Positions 21,702 through 34,011 are shown, counted from the stretch's first letter. The stretch: DNA of 64,000 bases from Medicago truncatula (GCF_003473485.1 NC_053046.1:19496001-19560000), one strand, 5' to 3'. Numbers and translations are program-made. Notes: generated by a model from the letters alone, not told the origin.

Positions 21702-22385
21702 TCAAGTTTTTATGTCTTTGATTACATCATGGATGATTAAATACGCCTGAAACAACAATAATTAAACTTCACCATCATCCAATTCTTTTTATTTATATAT
21801 ATAATAAATAAATATATTAGAAATAAAGAATGAACAAAAGAAAATGAACTCACGTACCACGTAACTCATATATATAACACAAGAAGTTACGGCTAAGGCT
21901 ATACAGATGTAATCTTTTATATTTGATGCCTTCGATGAATATGATGCATCAGATGGTGATGTTGATCGTGATCTAGATGGTGTTATCCACGTTGAAGAGC
22001 GATATCGTGGTGGGATGAAACTTTGTTCCATATTAGAATGGGATGATCGTGGTGTTTCCGACGAATATGGTGTAATAGAATAATATGGTGGTCGTGCTGG
22101 CTGCGATGAAGAAGATCGTTGAAAAGAATAGTGTGGTGGTTGCGACAAAAATGATGGTCGACTAAAATGATATGGTGGTCGTGGTGGCTGCTGCGACGAA
22201 TATGATGGTGCAATAAATTGATATGGTGGTTGTGGTCGCTGCGTTGAAAATGGTGCATTGGATTGGGATGGTAGCTGCGGTGTAGATAGTGTTCGATGGA
22301 ATAAATATTGTGGTGGTGGTCGTGGCTGTGATAAAGATGCGGGTGGTGGTGGATCCGATGAAGATGTTGGTTGTTTGTGAGCCAT
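21702..22385 (-). CDS. Proline/serine-rich protein D with C-terminal membrane segment
   Basis: Proposed exons: 22385-21858 and 21746-21702 (minus), 190 residues. The first ATG is MAHKQPTSSS; an upstream in-frame GTG is not used. The body (about 5-145) is rich in Pro, Ser, Tyr and Gln, with PPYSF/PPYHF-like units. A hydrophobic segment of about 20 residues (CIALAVTSCVIYMSYV) precedes the splice site. The donor GTG|GTACGTGAG and acceptor TTGTTGTTTCAG correspond exactly to those in gene E. Splicing replaces a hydrophobic read-through tail with AYLIIHDVIKDIKT. This suggests a type II or tail-anchored protein with the proline-rich part on one face. The bases around the ATG (CCATAGTGACTTT on the plus strand) are shared with E. 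No family recognised. Confidence 0.6.
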
Positions 22386-22898
22386 AGTGACTTTCAATGT
22401 GATATGATTTAAAATAGCATATGTCACAATACACTTAGAAAAATAGAATCGGTTGAGGAATGGGTACAAATGGCAATTGATCCACACTATTAGGAAGTGA
22501 GACGAAGCAAGTGAGAGAGCGCTGCTAAGTTAAATATTCCTACGTAACTATATGGGGAATATTTGCTATAGGATGGTCGATGCACTAAAACGAAAAGAAA
22601 AAAAGATCACAGAAAAAAAAAATCAAAATGGTGAAGACATATTAAGGTTAAAATAAATAAAATTTTCAACAATTATTCCCACTTCAAATAATAAATAAAA
22701 ACAAAAACTTGTACTCAATTATTCAAACATGATAAATACTAAAAGAAGAAAAAAAACATAAACACTTAAGAGTGTTTTGCTAGGAGGATATGGTAAGATC
22801 CCCACTTGTTTCTTGAGGAATATCGTTGTGGCTATTTGAAGATGAGTTTTCAGCTGAGGGTGTTGACATCATAAACTTGTTGTTGTTTTTATTTTTAT

Positions 22899-22930
<32 letters not shown>

Positions 22931-23049
22931 ATAATTTTAAATCTTTAAAATTATTTTAAAGAATAGTATAAGGACAAAAATTGTAAGAAAAAAATGCAAG
23001 AACAATTTTTATTATGTTGTTTCATTATGTAATTATTTACTTCTAAAAT
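22386..23049. other. Gene D upstream region with (TA)n microsatellite
   Basis: No gene. A run of TA repeats lies at about 22899-22925. The rest is AT-rich. Confidence 0.5.
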
Positions 23050-24070
23050 ATATTTTTTTTCTCCCTAAACCAGGAGAAAGAACAAATATCAAAGGGAAGC
23101 AACGACATCCTAACTAGGTTGGTACCTTGATGAACCCCCATCATCTACCGCCAATCTCAAAATATTATTAAAAAAAAGGAGGGAAAGATACAAGAGGGGG
23201 GACTAAACCAAAACCCTCAAAAAAACAGAAGAAAAAAAGAAATAGAAAAACAGCAACCGCCTACGGAAACCTATACCGAGGTAGAACACAACGGTCCGAA
23301 TAAAACTCCGCCTGTAAATCAGGAGGTAAAACTAACAACCACACATCCCCATCAACCGAGTGACCCATAGAAGCCAACCTATCAGCACAACAATTACCTT
23401 TACGGAAAATATAAGAGGAAATAACCTGAATTCCAAGAGAACATCCATTATACCCAACGACTGCGAAGCAAAACCGGCACCAACGACATATTATATTCTT
23501 GAAAACTAAAATAGCGCTAGTAGAGTCACTCTCTAACCATATGTTCGTCCACCATTATGGGCAGCATACTCCATATCCCGAATAAAATCATGCACTTCAG
23601 CCGTAAAAATAGAGCAACTACCCAAATTACAGGTAAAGGCATGAAGGAAAGTACCTAAATGATCCCGAAACAATCCGCCACAAGCACCATGATTACCAAT
23701 GACAAAGCCGTCGGTGTTAACCTTTAACAAAGGAACCGAGGGAGCCTTCCAAAACACCAAGACCACCTCTCTAATTTGACGATTATGATGAGAAACAAAG
23801 AACAAGTCATATAGCGGAGCATCTGAGTCAATACACTTACCAGTGGACAAGAAACCACTCATACCAATCAAGGAGTGAACACGCACCTGAACAACATGTA
23901 TGGTGATGCTATTAGAAGAAAACTGAATTCCTATCCCACCATAGCGAATGCAGCATGTGAACAATGGCATCCAAATAAATATCTGACATTTGAGAGGAAC
24001 AATGGGGATGGATGCAAAGAAGCAACGCCTGAATGAAGGAAAGGTTGATTACAAGATTTAACTTTAAGGG
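23050..24070 (-). mobile_element. 5'-truncated LINE (L1) with RNase H domain
   Basis: Minus-strand translation shows a plant LINE-type RNase H: NTDGFVIGNHGACGGLFRDH, then TAEVHDFIRDMEYA, then W-LESDSTSAILVFKN, and finally SSYIFRKGNCCADRLASMGH, with at least one frame disturbance near 23530. After the stop near 23265, a GAGGGTTTTGGTTTAGTCCC 3' region follows, with a T-run on the plus strand at about 23051-23060 (poly-A side). The 3' region matches that of the LINE at 60940. Upstream reverse transcriptase is absent. Confidence 0.8.
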
Positions 24071-26225
24071 GTCTACGAATTTTTACACTTACAAAAAAAA
24101 ATGTATAATTCAACTATTTGCTTTAATGTGAGTCTTTTCTAAAATATTCAGAATTTGATGGAATGTTAAGCAGTGAAATTTTTAAATTAATATATAAAAC
24201 ATAATGAAATTTATAAACAATGTAAAAAAAGTAAAGCGGTATAAGTTTAATTTCTTTTTGACTGGAATATAATTTTTCCCAAAATTTAAAATTTAGAAGA
24301 ACAATGAGCCAAGTACAGGACAGTGTTCTCCTTTAACTAATATGCTTTAAAAAATGTTTTTATTTTTATTTTTTTGAAGGAAAAAATGTTTTTATTTTTT
24401 TTATTTTTTATTTTTTGAAATAAAAAAATGTTTTTATTTTAAAATGCATTAAACTAAATAAATAACTATTTCTTATTTGGATATATGGACAAAGAAAACG
24501 CAAACTTATTTTTTACTGTACAAAATAATAAAAAAATTAGTTTCGATCTTCTCATTTCATATCTCTTTACCCTAATTTCATAAAACTAACTATCTTTCGT
24601 TGGATTTATTATATACATCTATTAAATGAGAATATTATTCAAGTATATTATAATACTTTTCCAAATTGTCTTAAAAGTTATGATTTTGTTAACTGTGATG
24701 TGTGTAGGTGCGTGTTTGAATATCCCACGAGTGTTGAAAAATATGTTTCTGTCAAAATATTAAAAAATGTATCTTCTAATTTGTCGTAGTCGATATAATT
24801 TGTTTAATATGTAGTGTAGGTCATAATAAAAATATGGGTTTGGATTCTATGTAAAGATTTAAAAATTTCCTTTTAAGAGCGATAAAGATTATCTACTAAA
24901 AATGCTATTAATTATTCAAAAATGTCTGTCTCTTTCCAAATAAAAGTTCGATTACCGTAGATTAATTATTAAAACTAAAATTTTACAAGTTATCTCATAA
25001 TATAAAAATAAAGGAAAAAACATGAACACAATAATGATCTATGATGTTTTGTAATATTAACTTTTAATATATTATATGTTTTATTTTGTATATTTTTTTA
25101 CAAATGTTATATTTTGCATATTATCTCGTAGTTTTATAATATAAGTACAAACATAACTTTTTGTCATGAATTTGATCAATCAAAATCCGACGCAATCTAA
25201 AACAAAATTTTATTGCATTTTTTGAATTTTTGTAAGGGACTCATCTAAAATGAATCGTGGTTGTTTTCTTGTTGAATTATATGATCTTTTGATTTCAAAA
25301 TGATCCAAACTACACCATAAAAATGACATGTGTTGAATCCAATTTAAGCCTATAGGTTTATTATTATGAAAGTTCAATCAATGTATTGCCGTTAATTTGT
25401 GGAAACGAGTGTATATAAATATAAACCTACATTGAGGAAATGAAATTATAACAGTTACAATAATATACGGAAAAAGATAGGTAGACATCCTTTTTTGAAA
25501 TACCTCTTATGTACACCCCATGTGTCAGGGGTAGTTTAGTCATTTCACATTACATTATCACTATTTTCACCTCTTCTTTCAATGTTTTTGCCACATGTCA
25601 CAAATGTGCGTGGATGTAAAAAGGTGTATGCCACCTAAGGTGGTTCATGTATAACAGCTCATAATATACTATAGAGTTAGTGCTTTTTATAGAGATCATT
25701 GTTACAATGAAAATTATTTATATTACTTTTTAATGTGTATAGATGTGTTATTTGACAATATGCACTTGATGAATTATTTAACAAAGTATAATTGATGAAT
25801 CATTTGATTATATGTAATTTGTGAATCTGAGTCAGACTCTAAGTAATGTATAAACAATTAGAAAAGTTCATAAAACGGAAACACAAAATGAAACTTGACA
25901 CAAGACACTTTAAAGAACCATTCTAACTAAAATTATAAATATACCTTCTAGTTCTAAATATAATTAGATCAAAATTTACCTACGTATATAGTCAGCTAAT
26001 TTAAGAACAAAATATATTATTTGAATTACTGATCAACCATTTATTTATTCATGAACAAATACAATACAAAGAAAAAAGACTGTCACAGTCTTCAACCCTA
26101 AGTAGCTAAAAAAGAAAATAAAAGATGAAGAAATGAACATTTTGCATGATCATATCTCCTGAAAATGTAACTAATATGTAAATTTGAATATCTTTATTCA
26201 CTCCTTAATCTTCTTCATTCATTCC
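24071..26225. other. AT-rich intergenic DNA between D and E
   Basis: No gene seen. Around 25480-25660 there are TACACC / GGTGTA and ACATCC / GGATGT inverted words, possibly an old MITE with unclear ends. Otherwise only A/T-rich tracts. Confidence 0.4.
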
Positions 26226-27282
26226 TCAATCTTCTTTGAATTGTCTGATAATGTGAAAAATCTGAAACAACAATAATATAATTAATTAACAACTGATAGA
26301 ACTTCACCGAATATTACAAAGAAAGAAAGAAAGAAAGAAAGAAAAATAAAGTAAGAACAAAGAACATGAACTCCCTTACCACGTAAGAAAGATAGAAAAC
26401 ACAAGAGGTTGCGGCAAAGACTATGAAGATTTCAATTGGATCAATGATCTGCATATTATCTTGTTCATTAGATTGCGATGCTCTTCGTAATGGTGATGAT
26501 GGTGGTGATACTGTTGGTGATGGTGTTGATGGTCGTCCTGATGGGTATCTTCTAGGGATCACTGAATGATATATTGGTGGTGGGTTCACTGAACGAGGCC
26601 ATGGAGGACGAATGTGACTCGATGAAAAATTAGAATGGTATGGTAATGGTGATGATGGTGGTGATACTGTTGGTGATGGTGTTGATGGTGGTGGTGGTGG
26701 CTGTGACGGAAAAGAGTAACAAGGTGGTCGTAGTGGCCAATACGGTACCATATTATAATACAGTGTTCGAGGTGGCTGTGATGAAGAAGATGGTACCAGC
26801 GACAGATTTGTTGGTAGAATAGAATGATATGGTGGTCGTGGTGGCTGCGGTGAAGATGGTGTATTGGATTGTGATGGTAGCTCCGTTAAAGATTGCGTTC
26901 TTCTTCGCAGGAATGAAAACGGCCTTCGTGGCAATGAAGATTGCTGTGGCTGCAGTGAAGATGGTGGTTTCTCTGATGAAGATAGTGGGTTCTTTGATGA
27001 AGATGGTGGTGCATTAGAATCGGATAGTTTTGGTGGCGGTGGTGGAGGAGGTGGTGGATTCTTGGATGAAGATGGCGGTGCATTAGAATCGGATAGTTTT
27101 GGTGGCGGTGGTGGAGGAGGTGGTGGATTCTTGGATGAAGATGGTGGTGCATTAGAATCGGATAGTTTTGGTGGTGGTGGTGGTGGAGGAGGTGGTGGGT
27201 TCTTTGATGAAGATGGTGGTGCATCAGAATTGGGTGGTTTTGGTGGTGGTGGAGGGGGAGGAGGGGGAGGAACGGGAGCCAT
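26226..27282 (-). CDS. Proline-rich protein E with C-terminal membrane segment
   Basis: Proposed exons: 27282-26380 and 26261-26226 (minus), 312 residues. It opens with MAPVPPPPPPPPPP and about four tandem copies (residues 14-100) of a unit combining a Pro8-9 run with KLSDSNAPPSSSKN. A Pro/Ser/Tyr region with TPSPTVSPPSS repeats follows. The membrane segment IFIVFAATSCVFYLSYV aligns with that of D. The donor TACGTG|GTAAGG and acceptor TTGTTTCAG give the tail IFHIIRQFKED. Without splicing the ORF would run into a Phe/Leu-rich low-complexity tail encoded by GAAA repeats (26319-26343), which argues for the spliced form. It lacks a signal peptide and an FH2 domain, so it is not an extensin or formin. 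Antisense Gly-rich ORFs are shadows of the Pro codons. Confidence 0.65.
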
Positions 27283-27659
27283 AGTGACTTTGAATGAAAG
27301 GTTATATTTTTATGCTATGCTTCAAATAGAAGATGAATGTTATGCTGAAAGTATATTGAATGGTTAGTGACTTTAGCTATATATAATAATTTGGTTCAGT
27401 GTTTAGAAGCTTCAGAAATAACAATAACCAATTTGCATAACGGTATTTCTAACTAATCAGTTAACAAAAGCTAACGATCTGAATAACCGTCTCATAGAAA
27501 TACCGTTATAATAACTGTCTCACACTAGTGTTCATTAAGTTTTTTGTTTTTATTTTCTTAAAGGATTAAGATTCTTAATTTGGTTATGTAGTTTTATATT
27601 ATTTATTTATTGATGAATAAAGAGTTTAGCTAGTTATATATTGTACTGAATTATGCAAA

Positions 27660-28040
27660 GGATGGTATCAACAAGGAGTATTTGACATCTCCATGTTTCC
27701 TTGGGCACAAAGTGTTTGCTTGGGGAAAATACTTGGGTGACATAGAGTTGGGTAACATTGGTGACATTGGTCAATCACAATACCACAATGCTTGTGTTTC
27801 TCTCTCTTTCACAAGCATTTGACATTATGATTGGTTAATGTCACCCAACTCTATGTCACCCAAGTGTTACCCTTTGCTTGGAGTCTTTCACATTTCCAGG
27901 TTTGCTCGGATACATAGTGCCGGCTTGGAGTGTTTGACATCTCAATGCCCGGGAACAAAGTTCTGGATAAGAGTCTTTCACATGTCTATGTTTTCTCGAG
28001 AATGAAGTGTCGGGTTGGAGTGTCGTGTTAGTTTTTGCTC
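27660..28040. repeat. Degenerate ~75 bp tandem repeat
   Basis: About four units resemble GGAGTNTTTGACATCTCNATG ... GAACAAAGTGT..G-TTGG, broken by the MITE at 27724. No coding meaning seen. Confidence 0.5.
27724..27872. mobile_element. Mutator-like MITE
   Basis: TIRs of about 40 bp share ACTTGGGTGACATAGAGTTG. The exact 9 bp duplication TTTGCTTGG lies at 27715-27723 and 27873-27881. The element is 149 bp and nearly a full hairpin. Confidence 0.85.
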
Positions 28041-28162
28041 CTTAGTCGTATGCTCCCTTCGTTTGCAGGATTTGAGGTCTGCTTGGTAGGTTGGATCTCC
28101 GTCCTTTTATACATAGATAATGATGGTGTATCTTGTGGAAGAGACGTACGCCTTATTTATTA

Positions 28163-28981
28163 CTCCCTCCGTCCCAAATTATATGCCGCTTTGGCACTTC
28201 TACGCATATTAAGAAATCTTTAACTTTTGTGAACTTTGTTAAAATTAAATATGTTTTTTCCTCTTTTACCCTTGGCAACACAATTACTCCAACTTGATTG
28301 CCACCGTCCCAAATTCCTCAAACTCCAAGGCAATGAATTCACACGGTTCCTTCTCTCTCTTCAATTGCACTACCAAGGCAATGAAATAATGAAACAATCC
28401 AACGATACCTTTTTCTCTCTTTCTCCCGTGTAAAAACTTGAAAAAATTCATTTGATTTAAAAAAAACCTCCAATTTGTTCATGAAAATATTTCAAGTTTC
28501 CCTCCAAAAAAATTAGTATGTGGCTGTTCTTTTTCCTATGATTAAGATTATTGAACTAAACAAAAACATACCAATATGACTTCAAATCATGAATCTTCTC
28601 TTTTGATACATGTTTGAATGATGTCCAGGAGCATATTGGTAAGTAACTAAACACCCGTTTATTGCTTCTTCACGCCTCTATCTTATGATTGTAGTCAAGA
28701 GTAAACTTTGTCTTATTTTCTCACACTACAAACTTGGTCAATTAATTTCAATTTAATGTGGATTAGTATGGGAACCGTGAATAACAATAAATACATGGGA
28801 ACCGTGAATAACAAGTGAATTATGGATTATGAGAACCTTGAATAAAAAGTTTTGGAAAAAGAGAATAGACAAGGGCAAATTAGGAAGAACATGAATAATT
28901 TTACATTGATATTGCAAAACGACTTATAATTTGGGACAATTTTTTTTCTCCAAAACGTCATACATTGTGGGACGGAGGGAG
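28163..28981. mobile_element. Stowaway/mariner non-autonomous element
   Basis: TIRs are CTCCCTCCGTCCCA and TGGGACGGAGGGAG, with flanking TA (28161-28162 and 28982-28983). At 819 bp it is long for a MITE. Internal ORFs of 62-65 codons show no transposase motif. A second internal copy of the TIR-like TTATAATTTGGGAC lies near 28924. Confidence 0.85.
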
Positions 28982-29371
28982 TAATTAATGTTCATGGATG
29001 ATATTTACCCCATATTCTTTATGTTAGGAAGAAAAGAAGAAATAAAATACACTGAGGACTTGTCGTTTTGGCGGATTCTCTTGAGACCTGAAATGTCACA
29101 ATCAGGTATTTTCCTCTTACACTGAAGTGTGGCTATTACCTCCTTCTTTTCCTAGATCATGCGGCGGTAGAACCTCCATGACGGTGACAGGTGGAAAGTT
29201 TGGGAATCAGATCTACTTTCCTTCTAATCCAGATTTAACATCTATTACTCCGATTAACGGAGTAACGTTTTGCTGGTTGCACTATACGACCTCAATCTAA
29301 GATGCATTTTCAATAGGATTTTTATAGTGATTTTACTCCACTAGAGTGAGGCATGCATTTTGTTATTTTAA

Positions 29372-30727
29372 GGGTTAATAGGCCTTTACCCCCCTGTAAT
29401 ATAGGTCACTTTTGGTTTTGCCCCCTCTTAAAAAAAAAAAAATTGGATTCGGTCCTTGTAAATTTTTTTTGTTTTGGAAAACCCCCCTAGACCAGCCGAC
29501 TGTGCATTTTTGCTAATGTGGCATGTTGCTTCACCCTTTTTGGATGACGTGGCGCGCTGACTGTATAATTTTTTATTTTTTTATATATGGTTCACGTGGC
29601 ATTAAGGATTATTTTTTTAAAAAAATTCTTAAAAAATTTTAAAAAACGAAAAAATATTATAAAAAAATGAAATAAATTCTAGGAAAATAATAAAAATGAT
29701 TAAAAAAACGAAAATAATTATGGAAAAATTAATAAAAATCTGGTAAATGAAAAATATAGAAAATTTAGTAAAAAAAATTCTGGAATAATTTAAAAAATCT
29801 GGTAAAATGAAAAAAATATAGAAAATTTATTAAAAAAAAATCTGGAAAAATTAATATATTTAAAAAAATTTATATTTCCATATTATTTTCAATAGAGGAA
29901 AAATTTTAAAATTCTGGAAAAATAAAAAAAAAAATCATATTTTTTTTTTCGAAATTAAGAAGTTTTATTTTATAGAAAAATAAAAATTCAACAACTTAAA
30001 ATATTTCAAAATTTATGAATCTAATAAGAATAGAATTAAAAATGAAAGTTCATATTTTTCTTTCGAAATTAAAAAGTTTGTTTTTTTATTTTTTATACAG
30101 AAAATGAAAATATTGGAAAGTATATTCATAATTAAAAAAACATAACATTAGATCATGAAGAATAGAATTTCGATATATATTAATTTTTTTTTTATAGAAT
30201 ATCGATATTTTTTTTATAATTTTAATTTAATTCAGATTTTTTTTATAATTTTTTTTGAAAATTTTGATATATATTATTTTTTTTCAGATTTTTTTTATTA
30301 AATTTTCTAGATTTTACTAGAATTTTTAAATTTTTCCAGATTTTTTTCATTTTTATTTATTTTTCCATAATTATTTTCGTTTTTTTAATCATTTTTATTT
30401 TTCCAGAATTTATTTTATTTTTTATAATATTTTTTCGTTTTTTTAAATTTTTTAAGAATTTTTTATTTTTTATTTTAAAAAAAAATCATAAATGCCACGT
30501 GTACCCCATAAAAAAATAAAAAATAAAAATAATTATATAGTCACAGCGCCACGTCATCCGAAAAAGGTGACGCATCATGCCACATCAACAAAAATGCACA
30601 GTCAGCTGGTCTAGGGGGTTTTCCAAAACAAAAAAATTTTACAAGGACCGAATCCAAAATTTTTTTTTTACAGGATGCAAAACCAAAAGTGACCTATATT
30701 ACAGGGGGGTAAAGGCCTATTAACCCT
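29372..30727. mobile_element. Mutator-like foldback element, whole-length hairpin
   Basis: The ends are GGGTTAATAGGCCTTTACCC and its inverse. The arms pair for at least 200 bp with high similarity, and the AT-rich interior continues to be self-complementary (for example ATAATTATTTTCG near 30368 against CGAAAATAATTAT near 29709). The target duplication TTATTTTAA (9 bp) lies at 29363-29371 and 30728-30736. No ORF of note. Confidence 0.9.
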
Positions 30728-30736
30728 TATTTTAAT

Positions 30737-32174
30737 ATAGTGAAAATATCCACGAGCTTATTTTTTGGATTTTGAGCTCCAAGCAGTGCCACTAAATGTT
30801 GAATGAATTGCACCTATGATTGTGATTTTGCGCGTGATTCTCTTTTGTATGTTGTGATGGAACATGAAGAAGAAAAATTATTCACACTTGAAGAATTTCT
30901 TGAGTGCCTGGAGGTGGAAGAGTTTTCTCTTAGAAATTGTTGACGCTCAAGGATGCTAGTGTCATGTTCTCCTTGATCTAGAGAAAATACGACAACCCTA
31001 CGATCTTCGTGAATCGGAATAAAAGACGTTTTTTGTATTGCCTTTAAACAACAAAGATATAACGTAAAATGTGCGGCATTCTTGGAACGAGAACGAGTTT
31101 TGACCATCACAAAATGTAGGAGAAAACTATTAAGGTGGTGAATTTGAGGAAATACAAAGGAATTGATGACACAATTCCATTCCTCCTAGCATCAATGATG
31201 TGGAGCAGACCAGCACGATGAGTAACCAATGGAAGTGCTCATATGAGACAGTGATGTGATGGAAGCGGTTCTTTAGTGCAATGAATGTGATTCTCCGATG
31301 AAGAGAAATGAACCTACAACACAGGTTAGCACTCTGACACTCAAGTCGATTAGAGAAATGTTGAAGGAAAGTGTGTGAAAAATGGTGAAAATATGATCGT
31401 ATCTAGGGTGTGGCGCATAACAACACTTAGACCATCTACAATGGTGGGTGCGTCACCTATTTAATTAGGACCACATTAAATAGACACCCTCCTTATAGAG
31501 TATAATATATGAGTGTCTATTATGATCTCTTAACTGCCCTTGGCATAACTAACTCCGAGATATCCGACGAGATATGCTAAGGGCAGTTAAGAGATCATAT
31601 ATATGGATGATTTACATTGTACGACATGAGGTCAAGTGTCAGCACATAAAAAATCTTTTGTGGTTCCTTGAACGCCAAGGATTATGGGTTATTAGACCGT
31701 CATGTATTCATCCGGCGATGTTGACCGAGGTCCAATCCAAAACAGTATTGATACCAAAGATGCATTCATTCTGCTTTTCATATGTCCTTTGTAACGTATA
31801 CCCCGCCTCCAATGGAAGGCATATATAAAAACAAAAGTAAATAATGAAATTAGAAGTTGAGGAGTAATTTTTAAACGGGCGTTCTATCCAAAAAGAATTA
31901 AACCGACAAACATGATAAATTTATGCCGTTACATGTTAAGTTTTTTTTTTTTTTTTTTTTTTGAATAAATGTTAAGTTATGATTACCTTTGGCTGGCAAA
32001 AAATACATAAACAACGGAAACTATATTTATTTCAAAGAAAAAAGTATTAAATTCACACTATTTTTAAACCCGACTCATATGGACCATATTATGATTCATT
32101 GATTCTTATTATATCTATAAATTCCTCTGTTATATAATAATGTATTCATGCAGTGTTTCCATCGAATCATCACA
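30737..32174. other. Intergenic DNA with perfect small hairpin
   Basis: No gene supported. A minus ORF at 30814-31110 (98 codons, Ser/Arg-rich) has no known feature. The hairpin at 31522-31598 is listed separately. The T-run near 31939-31962 may mark an old retroposon tail. Confidence 0.35.
31522..31598. repeat. 26 bp inverted repeat with 25 bp loop
   Basis: Arms 31522-31547 and 31573-31598 are complementary except for one position (core CTCTTAACTGCCCTT). They could be a MITE core or a small-RNA hairpin. Confidence 0.6.
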
Positions 32175-33614
32175 ATGTCTTCTCCGAGTAGTGTTCATCA
32201 GTTCCATAAGTCACAATGTTTTTTCAAAGTCATCGTCGAGAAAACCCTTAAAAAGAAAGAGATTGTAAGTGCATGTTAATCTTTTATTTAATTTTCTACA
32301 TTAATATTTTTGGTCACAACCTTTTTTATTTAGTTTATTTTTTGTGAATCTAAAATGTTTGCAATGTAACAGATACTTCCTAGGAGTTTTGTGAAGAAAT
32401 ATGGAAAAAAATTATCAAACCCAGTAACCCTAGTTCTACCAAATGGTGATAAATGGGAAGTACATTGGATAAAACGTGACCATGACGTGTGTTTTCAAAA
32501 GGGTTGGGAAAATTTTTCACAACATTATTCAATGAGTTATGGCCATTTTTTAGTTTTTAGACTTGAAACAAGGTCTCAATTTCAAGTAATGATATTTGAC
32601 AAAAGCGCTTTGGAAATGGACTATTGGAGTATACCAAGCCCTAGATATCAAGTTGAAAGAAACATTCATCGTCATGAAGATGCTGAAAAGAGTGGCGATA
32701 AAGACGATTATATTGAGATTTCGGATGAGACTGAAATGCGAAGATCTTCATCACCTCAACCTCACAAAAGAATGAAAACCAGTGACGGTCCATCTCAAAG
32801 GAAAATTCTAAAGAAAGAAAAAATAATTGTGGATCAAAAAATCAAAGGAAAGTTATAATTTTCTCCTCCATCATAATGTTAAATTGATACTTGAATGTTG
32901 AAACTATTTTATTAACTATTTCAGGAGGTAATGCTGAAATTTTCTTCAAAGAAAAGAATGTCTCATCAAATGAAGCTATGAATTGGAAAGAATTACTACA
33001 AAATACTAAAAGGAGAGCCATGAATTTTCATTCCGATAACCCCTTTTTCATTCGTCCGTTGCATCCATCCTACCTTGAACATATGGTATCTATATTTTTT
33101 GTTTTTCTTAGAATCAATCAATTTCCACATTTTACTATATAGTTTATCAATCTAGAAATGTTTTCCTATATAAATATTTTTTCATGTGCTTAAATGATGA
33201 TTGGATCCAGTTTATACCAACATCGTTTTCGAAAGAGTATTTGAATGGCAAGAATGGGATTGCAACCGTGTTGTTTGGTGATGAGGATAAGACTTGGCGC
33301 TTAAACTTCAAGTTCAATGATACAACTAATCGAGCACTCATAACTTCTGGTTGGGGACAAATTGTTGACGAGTATAATTTCAAAGTTGGTGACACTTGTG
33401 TATTTGAGATGACTGATAGTACAAATATTTTCTTTAAAGTTCATATTGTTCGAGCCAATGATCAATCTAGCTCCGAACACTTTCAAGGTATTAAATTTTT
33501 TTTTTTTTTGGGTAGATAGACAAAATGGCAAAATAACATTACAAATGCGTATGTATTCTTGCAGATTTTGGAAATCCTAAATTGAAGAGGAAATCAAATT
33601 CAAGACAAAACTGA
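32175..33614 (+). CDS. B3-domain (REM-like) transcription factor, two B3 domains
   Basis: Proposed exons: 32175-32264, 32373-about 32852, 32925-33085, 33211-33487 and 33565-33614. The first B3 domain is split by intron 1: QCFFKVIVEKTLKKKEI then ILPRSFVKKYG..., VTLVLPNGDKWEVHW, GWENFSQHYSM, FLVFRLETRSQFQVMIFD. An acidic/basic linker (SGDKDDYIEIS, KRMKTSDGP, KKEKIIV) follows. The second B3 spans exons 3-4: NPFFIRPLHPSYL, FIPTSFSKEYL, WRLNFKFND, GWGQIVDEYNFKVGDTCVFE. It ends in a basic tail (FGNPKLKRKSNSRQN). Such proteins bind DNA in the nucleus; REM genes often act in reproductive tissue. Introns 1, 3 and 4 have consistent GT-AG sites and phases. Exon 2 to 3 does not: the last obvious GT (32852) gives the wrong phase and a stop. 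Either a weak upstream donor in the linker is used or the gene is frameshifted. Confidence 0.8.
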
Positions 33615-33744
33615 TATATGTATCATTCACAGCTCAGGAAACTTGGAAGTTGCAATTTCAAGACATTGCTATTGAGATTTACCTTAATGTTACCCTACAA
33701 GTCAATGTTTTTTTTTCTATTTCTTTTGTCATTTCGTCAATAAA

Positions 33745-34011
33745 ATGTTTCTTCAAGAGGGCACAGCTGCTGGTTGTGTGTTTGCTGCTGTGGGGTTTCG
33801 GCACTGCTGGCCGCTTGTGTTTTGGCGCTTTGTCGTTATTTTAGGGGCCCTTTGTGTCGGTGGTTTTAGTTGTTGTAGCAGCAGTTAGGTGCTGTTTTTC
33901 TTACCTGTTATTTCCGTACTTTCTGACCACTTGTAATTGTTCCGCTTTAGCGTTCTTGGGTGCTTCTTACACCAAGTTCTGCTTAATAAATTTATCTGAT
34001 TCAAAAAAAAA
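33745..34011 (+). mobile_element. 5'-truncated LINE 3' end
   Basis: G/T-rich sequence with a typical plant L1 3' end (TTCTGCTTAATAAATTTATC then an A-run at 34003-34011). It lies just downstream of the B3 gene and may supply its polyadenylation signal. The left edge is approximate. Confidence 0.5.

Noticed and set aside
26864-27367. Glycine-rich plus-strand ORF of 167 codons
   Set aside because: It is the antisense shadow of the Pro/Ser codons of gene E; no ATG context or promoter supports it.
30814-31110. Ser/Arg-rich minus ORF of 98 codons
   Set aside because: No feature beyond composition; not supported by context.
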